From NCBI GenBank assembly GCA_027186245.1, contig CP114497.1:1495501-1559500 (forward strand): DNA of 64,000 nt, written 5' to 3'. The position numbers were made by a program, and so were the translations under genes. The DNA comes from Coriaria nepalensis. Lineage: Eukaryota > Streptophyta > Magnoliopsida > Cucurbitales > Coriariaceae. Shown piece by piece: positions 18,660 to 31,606 of the stretch. The notes under the pieces are model-generated. The model was not told the DNA's origin. It saw nothing but the letters and a program-made list of their open reading frames with translations, and searched no databases. How positions within the stretch are numbered: the first letter of the stretch is position 1; each line of letters starts with the position of its first letter.

Positions 18660-20390
18660 AATGGGAAGTAGTTCATTTGTTGCTACAGCGGAGCAAGGAG
18701 GAGGATATCTTAGAATTGATCAAGTTCGTAGATGATTCCTCTTACTTTTCAAAAAGACACGCCTAGGTATGCTTTCTTGGCTTTCAAGTCTTAGCAGACT
18801 TAGGCTGCACTGACTGCATCATCTTTGACCAGGAAATGAAGACGCATTCAGCATCAGGCGTGGGGCCAGAGTAATCGGAGGTTCCAGGTGCTTTGACATC
18901 ATCGACCTCATACAGTACCAAAACGGTTGATTTGACTCATGTACTTTCCTGGAAATTCAAATGGAATTACGCACTTAAGAAAGAAAATTGTGGTCATCTT
19001 TGATCTTATCTTGGACACTTGGACAGGAGAAAACGTTAATAAAGATTAATTCCTTTCATTATTGTACCTTTACACTGACATCAGTAAAATAAACAATATA
19101 AAAAATTAGCATATGACAAAACCAAAACATTCAAACCAAAAAAGAAAAAGAAAAAAATTACTTAATTAACTTTTTTACTACTAATTATTTTTCCTAAAAT
19201 TACATAAACCTTAAATTTTCTTAAGCAAGCCATTAAAGAGAAGGAACGTGATCGGCGAGTTTCGGGTGGTTCATATACAAAAAACCGGAATAGTTATATA
19301 TATATTTATTAATTTTTTAAATAATTAAAAATAATTTCTATCTAATCTTTTAGATTTAAATAAATTGGAGAGATAAATACACCTACTTTCAGATTCAAGG
19401 CGGTATTTTTTTAATTAATTTTCCTTTTAACATCTAGCGAGCGTCATTATGAAGTGACCACAAATTAGTGATAATACGGAAAGAGAGAGAGAGAGAGATT
19501 TTCCTCTTAACATCTAGCAGGCGTCATTATGAAATAACCACAAATTAGTGATAATACGGAGAGAGAGAGAGAGAGAGGGAGAGAGATTTCCTCTTAACAT
19601 CTAGCGAGCGTCATTATAAAATGACCACAAATTGGTGATAATACGGAGAAAGAGATAAATTGTTGATAATTTTTTATTGAGATTTAAAATATATAATGAA
19701 TATATTTTTTTTTAAATTATTTTTATTTTTTCGGATGATTTGTAGGTTATTATAAAAATAAATTTTGAGATATGATAAATATTTATAAAATCTTATAAAT
19801 AATAGTGAGATTTTATTTTGAAATATAAATGTGTTTGATTTTTGATATTGAGAAAATATGTAGAAAAAAATGTGTATTTATTCATTATAGATGTATCATA
19901 TTTATAGGCAAAGTTTATATTTATTTATTTATAAAATAATATATTATTTTACAAAAAATCATATTTTTTTAGAAAAATAATTAAATTATTTTTAACGATT
20001 ATAATTTGAATTTTCATTAATTCAAATTATAACAGTAACTTATTGTTTAATTAAAATAATAAAATTAAATCTGTTAATCATCATGTGTGACGGTCGGCCA
20101 CCATATCGTAACATTGTCAAGTGCCAAATACATCTAATAGATGTTAAACTTTTATTTATTATAACAAATACTTATTATTTATAATTATTTATAAATAATT
20201 TACAAACTTTTTCTCTTTTTAATATAAAATGAAATTAATTATATTTACAAAGTCGACCAGGAATGACATATTTAAAGTTAAGTACATCGGTATCTGAGAT
20301 ACTTGCAATATAATCCCTTATTATAACAAGGACATTCATGACTTGATATACAAACGTGGTAACCCTTACAGTAAGTACTCAACATGTGGA
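18660..20390. other. Spacer between the two small genes
   Basis: Contains the promoter-proximal conserved block of small gene A to about 18770, a three-copy minisatellite (separate entry), and long AT-rich sequence from about 19660 to 20270. No coding gene is seen. Confidence 0.4.
19421..19655. repeat. Three-copy minisatellite, unit about 80-87 bp
   Basis: Three direct copies start at about 19421, 19501 and 19588. Each carries TTAACATCTAGC, GCGTCATTAT, ACCACAAATT and GTGATAATACGGA in the same order, followed by a (GA)n tail of varying length that accounts for the length difference. The copies differ at a few positions. The unit matches no element I recognise. Confidence 0.85.
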
Positions 20391-20428
20391 TGAGTCAGAC
20401 TGTCTGTGGTGGGTCCCATACCGAGAAT

Positions 20429-20455
20429 CCCCGGACACCAAAGTGGTATCCGGGG
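20429..20455 (-). promoter_or_regulatory. Hairpin downstream of small gene B
   Basis: On the minus strand, 48-74 bases after the stop of small gene B, CCCCGGATACCA pairs with TGGTGTCCGGGG around a CTT loop. All 12 positions pair, one as G-U. The plus-strand transcript would have an A-C mismatch at that pair, so the fold favours the sense RNA of the small gene. Loop and inner stem match the hairpin after small gene A. Confidence 0.55.
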
Positions 20456-20502
20456 ACACGAAGAAGGTTCAAGTTGACGACTTTGCCGGAAAGAATACCT
20501 TC

Positions 20503-20697
20503 TCACAGGCGGGAGAGAGAAGAATTGAGTGGGAAATAAGACATGACAACGGGAGCTCCTCTTGATGAGGAGGGCTTGTTTTTCGATTTCTCTCTAGAGA
20601 CTGCTTTTCCTGCCGAGCTTTTTACTTCATCCGAAACCTTTGAAGATGAAGAAGATGGTGTCATGAAGCAATTCAACATGGATGATGAAAGACCCAT
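20503..20697 (-). CDS. Small protein B, 64 residues, paralogue of the gene at 18312
   Basis: A single-exon small gene. The product begins MGLSSSMLNCF, carries SSSSSKVSDEVKSSAGKAVS, and ends VMSYFPLNSSLSRL. It is collinear with small protein A, with a one-residue length difference. The start has Gly2 and Ser6, compatible with N-myristoylation; protein A has Phe at position 6 and fits that pattern poorly. TATA box, upstream block and 3' hairpin are shared with copy A, so the duplication covers about 18.2-18.77 kb and 20.4-20.95 kb, promoter to 3' end. Function unknown. Confidence 0.72.
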   Translation of the reverse strand: MGLSSSMLNCFMTPSSSSSKVSDEVKSSAGKAVSREKSKNKPSSSRGAPVVMSYFPLNSSLSRL

Positions 20698-20804
20698 TTC
20701 TCTCTCTTTTTTTGTCTAAACAAGACAAGTAGTTGTTCTACTTTTGTTCTGACAATACGTGTCTAATTAGTTAGTTTGATGCGATTTGGAGGCAGAACAG
20801 ATAC

Positions 20805-20816
20805 TCTTATTTATAG
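20805..20816 (-). promoter_or_regulatory. TATA box of small gene B
   Basis: On the minus strand a CTATAAATAAGA stretch lies about 118 bases before the start codon. It matches the TATA context of small gene A. Confidence 0.6.
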
Positions 20817-20949
20817 TGCACTTGTAGCGTGGAAAAGTAGTTGCCTTTTAGCTTGCGGGGGAAGGAAGGAAAAAATCTATCTGAGTTGGCTAATTCCAAG
20901 AGGATTCCATCATCTCTTACTTTTCAAAGAACACGAGTTCCTATTTGAC

Positions 20950-22381
20950 CAGCAAAATGACGACTGAAGCAGTCTGGTGTTTGAAAGTTGTTTAGAGATA
21001 TCAATCATGTGTCTGTTAACTATTTTTTTTTTTCCTTTTATAAATTTCAAATTTTACATAGAATGAGTCTACTACAATGTAAACTTGAGTGATGAATTGA
21101 TTCAAAACCCGTTCGATCTTAGTTTAACCATATTATCGTGTAGATGATATCCCTCGCATGGGAAAACATCACAAGTATATAAAACTCTTCATTTATTAAG
21201 CTTAGGATAAAAAATAATAATAGAGAGAAGTACTTAAGAAGTGTGAGAGAATATATTAAAATTTAACAATATGGGGAGGCACGTGTAGAAACCGTGCCGA
21301 GGATGGAGGATGATGCCGGTGGTCGGTTATAGAGATGGCAATCCAGCCCGGCCCGGCCCGTATTAGATCTGAGCCCGTTTAGGTCGGGCCGGGCTCGGCC
21401 CGTTTTGATTTGGGGCGGGCTCGGGCTGGGCGGGTCTCAAAAGTCTAGGCCCAGCCCGAGCCCGGTTAAAAACGGGTTGTTTTAGGTAGCATGATGATAC
21501 TGTTCACTGTGGGTACTGTTCATTACGGGTAGCCCGTATACATGCGGGCTGAATTTGACCCGTTTTAAAAACGGATATATAATTCTTGTCCAGCCCGCAC
21601 CCGTGTACGGGCCGGGCCAAGCCCATACCCGCATATTGTGGATGCGGGTACAAGTGCGGGGTCGGGCTTTAACGGGCCGGGCTGAACGGATTCAGGCCGG
21701 CCCTGCCCAAATTGCCATCTCTAGTCGGTTATAGATGTAAATAAAAAATAAATAAATATATAGATAAAAAAAATATTAAACTTAAATAAGAAGGTATAAA
21801 AATATTTTTAAAAAATATTAAATTGGAATAATTTTTAAATTATAATAACAAAATGTAAAATTAAAACTTATTATTATTATTATTTTTGCACTTATTTCTT
21901 TACACTTCATCTTCTTCTTTCTTCTCGAACAAAACCATTACGCGAAAAAGATAAAACCACAACTTAGCAAAAAACCCGACACAATCAAAACCAAAAACTC
22001 CAATCCATCTCACACCAGATTCCCACCTCATACTCGACCAAAAATCTGCTTCTCAAGCCCTAAAATTCTTCCAATGCATTTATTTCATTAAGATACATTG
22101 ATTCACTTAAGCACTCACTAACTTATCTTCAATTACATTCTCATTCCATCTAAAGAAGATAACCAAACGCCCTCTAAACCTTCAAACGACTATTTAATTT
22201 GGCATAAAAAAAGTGGATAAGAGGCATACAACATTGTTATAGAGAAAACTCAAAACACTGTTACATTCATCGTTCAAGTTCAAGAGATTTCTACCTTCCC
22301 TATACAAAATTACACACAAAAATACATTAACTGCCCTCTCCATGAACTAATACATGAGTACCTGTTCCGAATTGAACTGTC
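20950..22381. other. Spacer with hAT MITE, AT-rich
   Basis: Apart from the MITE at 21330-21723 and the 3' untranslated region of PSRP2 (about 22250-22381), the stretch is AT-rich with homopolymer and TTA runs (21730-21900). No gene is seen. Confidence 0.4.
21330..21723. mobile_element. hAT MITE, 394 bp, with perfect 8-bp target-site duplication
   Basis: It begins TAGAGATGGCAATCCAGCCC and ends with ATTGCCATCTCTA, giving 13-bp perfect terminal inverted repeats. GTCGGTTA flanks both sides exactly (21322-21329 and 21724-21731). The interior is dense in CGGGCC/GGCCCG words, and no protein frame is present. These are the marks of a plant hAT-superfamily MITE. The ends resemble, but do not match, those of the element in the beta-glucosidase intron. 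It lies about 660 bases beyond the 3' end of PSRP2. Confidence 0.92.
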
Positions 22382-23678
22382 TTAAGCCTTGTTTACACGG
22401 ATTTTTTGACCTTCGACCCACTGCATATAAACAAAAAGTATCATCAAAACAGCTCCAGATAAGATATTCAGTTAGGACCATGAAAGGAAACAACTTACTT
22501 TATTGTTGAAAGCTATAATGGCAGTTTCTACTTCTTCTTCCGAAGAGAAACTAACAAACCCAAAAGCGCTCGCTTTGGAAGTTCCTGGAACTCGAGAAAG
22601 TTTCGCCCCAACTACATTTCCCTTCTCAGAGAAAAGCTCTTTAAGCGATTCTGTTGTAACCGTTTTCGACAGATTTCCAACATAAACTTTGTGTGGGGTA
22701 TCAACAAATTTTGACTCCTCTGCTTGGAGAATCGAGAAATCCAATGTCTGTATCGGTTTCTCCGTAATATTTACTTTAATCTCTCGCCCTTCAATTTCCT
22801 GTTGTTAATTAAATACAAAAACTACATCAAGAAATACAAATAAGATAGGTATTTTGTATTTTTCAAGTAAACTTTTGCAAACATTAATACTTACTGTTCC
22901 GTTGAGTTTCTCGACTACAGCATTAGCATCCTCCATGGTTTTCATCGTAACAAAGGCGAATCTCCTGCTCCGACCAGAGTACTTATCATACATCACCTTC
23001 AATAGAGAGAGAAATTAGTGATATGACCTTGAAATTCACTTGATATATACACTACAGGTGCATTTTTGGTTCAGCGTTTGAAACCGCAGTTTGAATTGGA
23101 AAATTCAGCTTAAATCATATTCATATACTACTTGCCTATATCTCATAATCTAAGAATATAAAGCTTTTGCAAACTCAACTACCTAGACTGCAGTTTTAAA
23201 ATGATAAACCAAATGTTACTAGTTAGATGACAAAGGTAACAGCTTTCGCAGAGTACACTTTATTTTCACACAATAAACTTAAAAAACCTTAAGTTTCCAA
23301 ATTAAAGTAACTAATGCTAGAAACAAAAAATAGCGATTACGAATTACGAACCTCAGCCTTCTCTACGGCACCGTGTTCTTCAACAATACGAGAGAGCTCC
23401 TCGTTGTTTACCGTCCTTGGAATGTTACCGAAGTAGAGTCTTCTCGCCGCCTCAGAAGAAGGGTCCTGTACAATTACCGGCGTTTCTTCTGCTACGGCAA
23501 ATACTACCGTCGATGGATCTCTAGGCGTCAGAACTAACGGCGATAATCTGAATCCCAGAACACCATGAAAAGGGGTACGTTTCAGAGCTTGGTGGGAGAT
23601 ATTTAACGGATATTTTATGGATTTTGTGGGGTTTTGGAGAAGATTGGGTGGTGATAATATGGATGAGATAGAAGCCAT
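22382..23678 (-). CDS. PSRP2: Plastid-specific 30S ribosomal protein 2 (cS22), two RRM domains
   Basis: An RNA-binding subunit of the chloroplast small ribosomal subunit. Exons in transcript order: 23678-23352, 22996-22895, 22798-22499, 22420-22382. They sum to 768 nt, giving 255 residues. The first ~60 residues look like a transit peptide. RRM1 (about 80-155) has RNP2 LYFGNI and RNP1 RRFAFVTM. RRM2 (about 170-250) has VYVGNL and AFGFVSF. The linker SKFVDTPHKVYVGNL and the C-terminus GQKIRVNKA are as I recall for PSRP2, which is why I prefer it to cp33-type RNPs. The frame stays open upstream to an ATG at 23747, but a Lys-rich, purine-rich run precedes MASISS; 23678 is the better start. Confidence 0.9.
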
Positions 23679-24638
23679 TTTCTTTTTCTTTTTCTTCCCT
23701 TCACTTTGCAGAAACTGGAGTGACAGAGCTAGCGAACTCATCCTCAACAGTTGTTACCAAACATTGTTTGGTAAAATTGGGTTGGGCCACAGTCAGATTC
23801 TCACATGGATTACTCAACTTCCCGGGCTTTCTTATTTACAGGCCCAAATCACATCCCGGGCTTTCTAAGATCATCTAAAAAAATAACCACGCTCTTATTT
23901 TCTTCTCTATATTTTTTATTATTTTAATTTTTAAATTTTTAAATAATATAATTTCGTTTTAAATATTTTTAATATATTTTACTTTGATCATTTTCATAAT
24001 ACATAAAAAATAATCTTTAAAATTTATGAATATTAAAATTAAAATATCATATTATTTAAATAATATTAATATATTTAAAATTAATTCCTATTTTTATTAA
24101 ATTTTATATTTTTTTACTTAATCATTTTTCCTTCCTTACAACATTAAATTTCAATAACAATCACTATAATTATTTTAGTGAGGATATTATTTTTTCTAAT
24201 GTGTTATATATTAATATTACTATTTATAAAACCTTAGAAATTATTTTTAAAATTTACATTTATAAACTTAACTTTAAGAATATAAATAAAATATTTAAAA
24301 ATTTAGGAAAGAAAATAAACAAACAGACAAAAGTAATAATTTAAACTTTTTTTTTTTTTTTTTAACAGAGTACATAAAAATAATGTTTAGATTCGTTAGG
24401 GATAAATATTACACTCCCATACATGAAATAGAAATACTTGGAAACAAGAAGGCACCAGCCCAAGGTCCCTTCGCTCCTACAAAACTTCAAGGCTGGAACT
24501 TGGAAAATCTCTATCTGTGACATATACTTTCAATTTATCTTTTCTATAGCATCCCTCTTATGCGACCAGATGACTTTCTCAGGCATGGAAAAATATGATA
24601 ACAAACAATAAATAAATATATAAAAGTTGTCTTCGATT
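23679..24638. other. Spacer, AT-rich
   Basis: Contains the short promoter of PSRP2 (to about 23870), then very AT-rich sequence with a poly-T run near 24349-24363, and the 3' untranslated region of the DnaJ gene. No gene is seen. Confidence 0.4.
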
Positions 24639-27600
24639 CTATCCAGAACCACCGGCGGCAGCTCGTTTGTTATCGTACTCTCCTCCTTGCTCTTCTTTGG
24701 CAAATTCTTCAATCAGTTCTCTTTGCCTTGGAGTAAGATTCCTGCATGGAAATAATTCCAAAACATCGAAAATAGTAAGGTATATATCTTGCTAGTTCGA
24801 TCTTCCGTGACCACCCATTCGGTTCATTGTTATTAACAAGCTTGACAATAAGAAAAAGATGGATTGATAGAGAAGAGAAACATACGTTGGAATGCTGACG
24901 TTGAAATGAACATATTGATCCCCAAATGAGAACGAGTTTCTTGTCTTAATTCCTGTTAATATATAGATATATATATATCAGCAACGTTGTGAAAACTGAG
25001 GCAATTTATACATGTATTAGCAAAGCCCACATTAGAAAATTGTTACCTTTCTTCTTCAAAACAACCTTTTGACCAGGTTGGGTGCCAGGCCGGACCTGAA
25101 AAAGAAATCAACAAAGGAAACCCTGTTGTCCTCTTGATTGACCAAATCAATAAGAATGGAGAAGATAGAGACTACAATTAACAGTGATAGAAATCCCTTT
25201 CCAAGAATCAAAGAGTTTATCCTTTCAGAGATTTATTAATTAATGTAGGTGCAAACCTTGAGGACAACATCCCCAGTAAGAGTTGGGACTTGGATGGTTC
25301 CTCCCAAAACAGCCTGCACCAGAGCAACCATGTAACCATGATCAAGCATAGAGTGTAAAACTCTTTCAAATAAATATAGCATCTAGGAAAGATAAGAAAG
25401 TGTTACCTGTGTGACATTTAAAATAGCATCTACATGAATATCAGAACCTTCTCGACGGAAAACAGGGTCTTCCTGAACCTGTTGGGGGTATAACAGGAAA
25501 AACAAGTTTATTATTTTGGGGTGGGGGGGGGGGGGTGTAAAAGAAGTAGAAGAAAAGTTATATTCTATGTCACCTTCACAGTAACATAAAGATCGCCAGG
25601 TTGATTTCCATCAGGATCTGCTCCTCCACTCCTAAACACCTTTATAGTTTCATTATCATCTACCCCTGCAAATCATGTATAACTATGTAGTCAAACACCC
25701 GGCTCTAGAATTTAATCTATAAGATTAAATCTATGAGCAGTATAATGAAATGGAAAAATTATTAAAGCATAACAAATAACACTTCAGGATGATGAATTTA
25801 CCCGGGACGATATCTAACTTAACCGACTTCAATTTTTTAACAACTCTTTCTCCCCTGCAAGACTTGCAGAAACTCTGAAAAGAAGTGAGAATAACACAGT
25901 TAAACCGGAGTTCGGAGAAAGAACGGGAAAATGGATAAAGATCTACAACATACCGATACAACTTTCCCAGTTCCACCACACTGAGTACATGTAGCTTGCA
26001 TTCTTAACGGGCCAGTTTGCATAAACGTCTGATATGAAAGGACAAAAAAGAGAGAATAAAGAATGCCAGAGGCCACTTTTAGCAGCAGAAAATTATGTGA
26101 TATGAGAGAACAAAAGAGAGAGAATTAAGAATGGCAGAAGTCACTTTTAGCAGCAGAAAATCATATGATATTTTGTCATGGTAGAACTAACCATGCCTGA
26201 GCCTTTACAGCGTTTACATGTTTCAGGTCTGGTTCCAGGTGGAACACCGCTCCCACCTGTGAGATTCCAGATTAAATTAAACAGGCTAAACAAAGCAGTA
26301 AACCAAAATCCCTACAAATGTAGTCAAATTACAAATCGAGGGTAAAGTTGGAAATAAATAGGTTTAGCATACCACAAGCTTCACATGCCACAGCAGCCTG
26401 GAACATCACAGTTTTAGAGCATCCTTGGACAGCTTCCATGAAAGATATTTCCAATAAAACCTGGTGAAGAGAAACACAAACAATGATGCGCATGTCAATT
26501 GTCAATCAATCAAAGTCCATGGTAGAAAATTAACAAAGGGACATGGTTTACACCTTAACATCTTCCCCGCCGAAATTTTGACGGAATATATTTGAGAACT
26601 GTTCTCCATATTGAGAAGTGCCACAACACGAAAATCATGAGAAATACTAATTAGATTTAAAATGCAGTTGAATCCCTAAAAACCATAAAAGCTAAAAGAG
26701 TAGAGCATTATCACAGTACATCTCTAAATTATAGAGTTGTAGCCAGTTTAGTGTTCAAACTTCAAAAGGGCATAAACACAAGCTTTAATGGGAAGGCAAT
26801 TTCCTTGTTAGTCAACTGTATGGTATATAAACAAACTGAAACTACAAAAACACCAGGATACATAATGCATTGGTGACTAAAAGAGAAGCCACAAAACATG
26901 GAATTTCTTAAGGAACAGAGCAACTGAAGGGAAACCCTTACTTCAAAACCTCGAAATATTCCACTAAATGGGTCAAAACCATCTCCAGGAAATCCACCCT
27001 GGCCTTGCTGTGTATACGCATCATGGCCAACCTATAAAAATTGGACAATTAACAGCATGATAACAATTTCTATTTGAGTGAAAGATATAAAACTAATGAA
27101 AGAAACACTAACATAATGAAATGTGTATGAGCAAGCTCCATTAATACCTATAGTAGAACAGAGAGAAAAGTGGAAATGGAGAAAGGAAAAAACCATACCT
27201 GATCATACTGTTGGCGAGTCTCATCATCTTTCAGAACCTAAAACCATTAATAGATACCTCTTAGGTATAAACTATCTATCATACACAGTGCATAATAGTA
27301 CTGACACAAATTAACCTTTCTCTAAGGTTTTCCTTGTATATATTGATTACATGAAAATCACATTAATTACATAAATGCCAAAAAAATATGACAATTAAGA
27401 TGGTACAAAAAAACAAAATTCAAGTTTGACCTCCCCGATTAATTAATTATGGAAATAACATTCCAACCAACAGATATTATTAGAAAAAGAAGTTAGCAGA
27501 ACTCAATGAATTTAGAAAAATGTTACCTCGTACGCTTTACTAACTTCTTGAAATTTTTTTTCTGCATCAGGATCATCTTTATTTGTATCCGGATGAAGTT

Positions 27601-28576
27601 TCTTGGCAAGCTGGGAAAAAGAGAAGTACTTAGACAATATATTCAAGGTATTTACTATTTAACGAAAATGTTACTCCAACCATACTTTAAAGAAAAAATT
27701 TTGGAAGTAAGAAGGCAGAAAACTACCCCATAATAAGCTTTCTTTATCTCTGATGCAGTAGCATTTCTACTCACACCCAATACATCATAATAATCTCTCG
27801 CAGCCATAGATGCTGATATGATATGGAGGAAAAAGAAAAGCTAAATAATATAATCCTAAAACAAAATAAAATGGCCAACAAACACAGCAGATTATTCCTG
27901 TGCAAGCCTCCTACAAAAGGCGCAGATTCAGAATGAAATGAAAGCTTCATAAAATTAATTAATTGTTGGGGGAGGGGGAGGGCAGAGTAAAATGAAACAT
28001 ATAGATTGATTGGAATTTCACGAATACATAGATTCCGCACCAGTGCCGTGAATTGATCTTGTTGCTCCATAATTTGCATTTAGAACTCCCAATAGTAGCC
28101 AATTTTTCTGATTAACTGAATCATCAGAAAAATCAGTGAACAACAAAATCATGTCGTAACTCATGAAAGAAAAAATTAAACACTTCATCGTATAATAATC
28201 TTAAATGGTCTACACTCTTGAATTCTTCGAGTCAATACAGCAAAGATAGGTTACCAAAACACTGAAAATAAATCAAATTAAAATACCATTTTTTTGAACG
28301 AAGGTTCCGAATAAACTACATGGATTGCAAGCGCCTGAACTGAATCGCCTATTACAAACCTCTCGACACACAGTCTCGTGTACCTAAGAGTAACGAAGCA
28401 AGTCAAGCAAGCCGAAGAGAAACTTAAAAGTGAAGTATCGTGGAATCAAATGGATGATAATAAAATCGATGACAGAGAGGATGTCATACTTCGCTCCGGC
28501 AGCCATGGAGGAACGAGGAAGAGAGAGAAGAGCGAGCCAAGCGGCTGACGAGCTTGAATCCATTGGAGCGAACCAT
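24639..28576 (-). CDS. GFA2: Mitochondrial type I DnaJ / Hsp40 chaperone, GFA2-like
   Basis: A co-chaperone of mitochondrial Hsp70. The Arabidopsis relative GFA2 is needed for polar nuclei fusion and synergid death. The first exon (28576-28490) encodes a basic presequence starting [20 protein letters not shown]. Then come 28383-28287, 28115-28041 (with GATRSIHGT, as in GFA2), and the J domain 27812-27727 and 27610-27527 with the HPD tripeptide in [12 protein letters not shown] short linker follows. Four zinc-binding repeats run from 26400 to 25860 ([31 protein letters not shown]). The C-terminal substrate domain includes [15 protein letters not shown] and [17 protein letters not shown]. The end is [16 protein letters not shown]. 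All type I elements are present. The join between the G/F-like exon (about 27031-26942) and the next (about 26616-26555) is uncertain. A 13-G run (25523-25535) lies in an intron. Confidence 0.9.
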
Positions 28577-29250
28577 TTGGAGCTCTAAAATGCAATCACT
28601 CAATTTCTGATCGTCACTGTAGAGTGCTATTTGGAGAAGAAATAGAGCATTTGGGTTTCAGAATCTATGGGGATTTACCAAATTTGGGGATTTGATAAAC
28701 CCTAGAGAAAAACCCCCTGCTAAGAAGAAATAGGAAGGTTCAAGACTTGAAAGAGAAGGCGAGATAGAGATTGATTGGGTTTCTAAATTTTAACTAGATT
28801 TGGAGCGATTTTACTTATTCTAGGCCCAATTTCTATACCGAGTGGACAGTGTATCGATGTCAAAGTCATGGACCTCCTGGTGCTTTCAAGAGGGCCGGGT
28901 ATTGCTTGTAAGTCCGAAGACCGAGTGACAGAGTCCATGGCTATGAATAAGTAAAAAAGTAAATATTTTGTGCAATTTCATTCGATACACTTTCATATGA
29001 CTTGTGATCAAAATTTTATAAGAAAAAACTAATAGATCCTGACCGTTTGAATTCAATAAGAAGAGCAAAGTCAATATAAACCAAAAAGACCAAGACTTGG
29101 AAAGAAAACAAGTTGCATATCTAAAATGTATTTCTTGAGTATAAAATCAGATCTGGACTCTTGTACGTAAAGTAGAACAAAATGAATGAGCAAAACCAAG
29201 TTTATGAAATACAGAACAGGTGACGAAAAGAAGAGTGAAGCCTATTTTCT

Positions 29251-31606
<2,356 letters not shown>

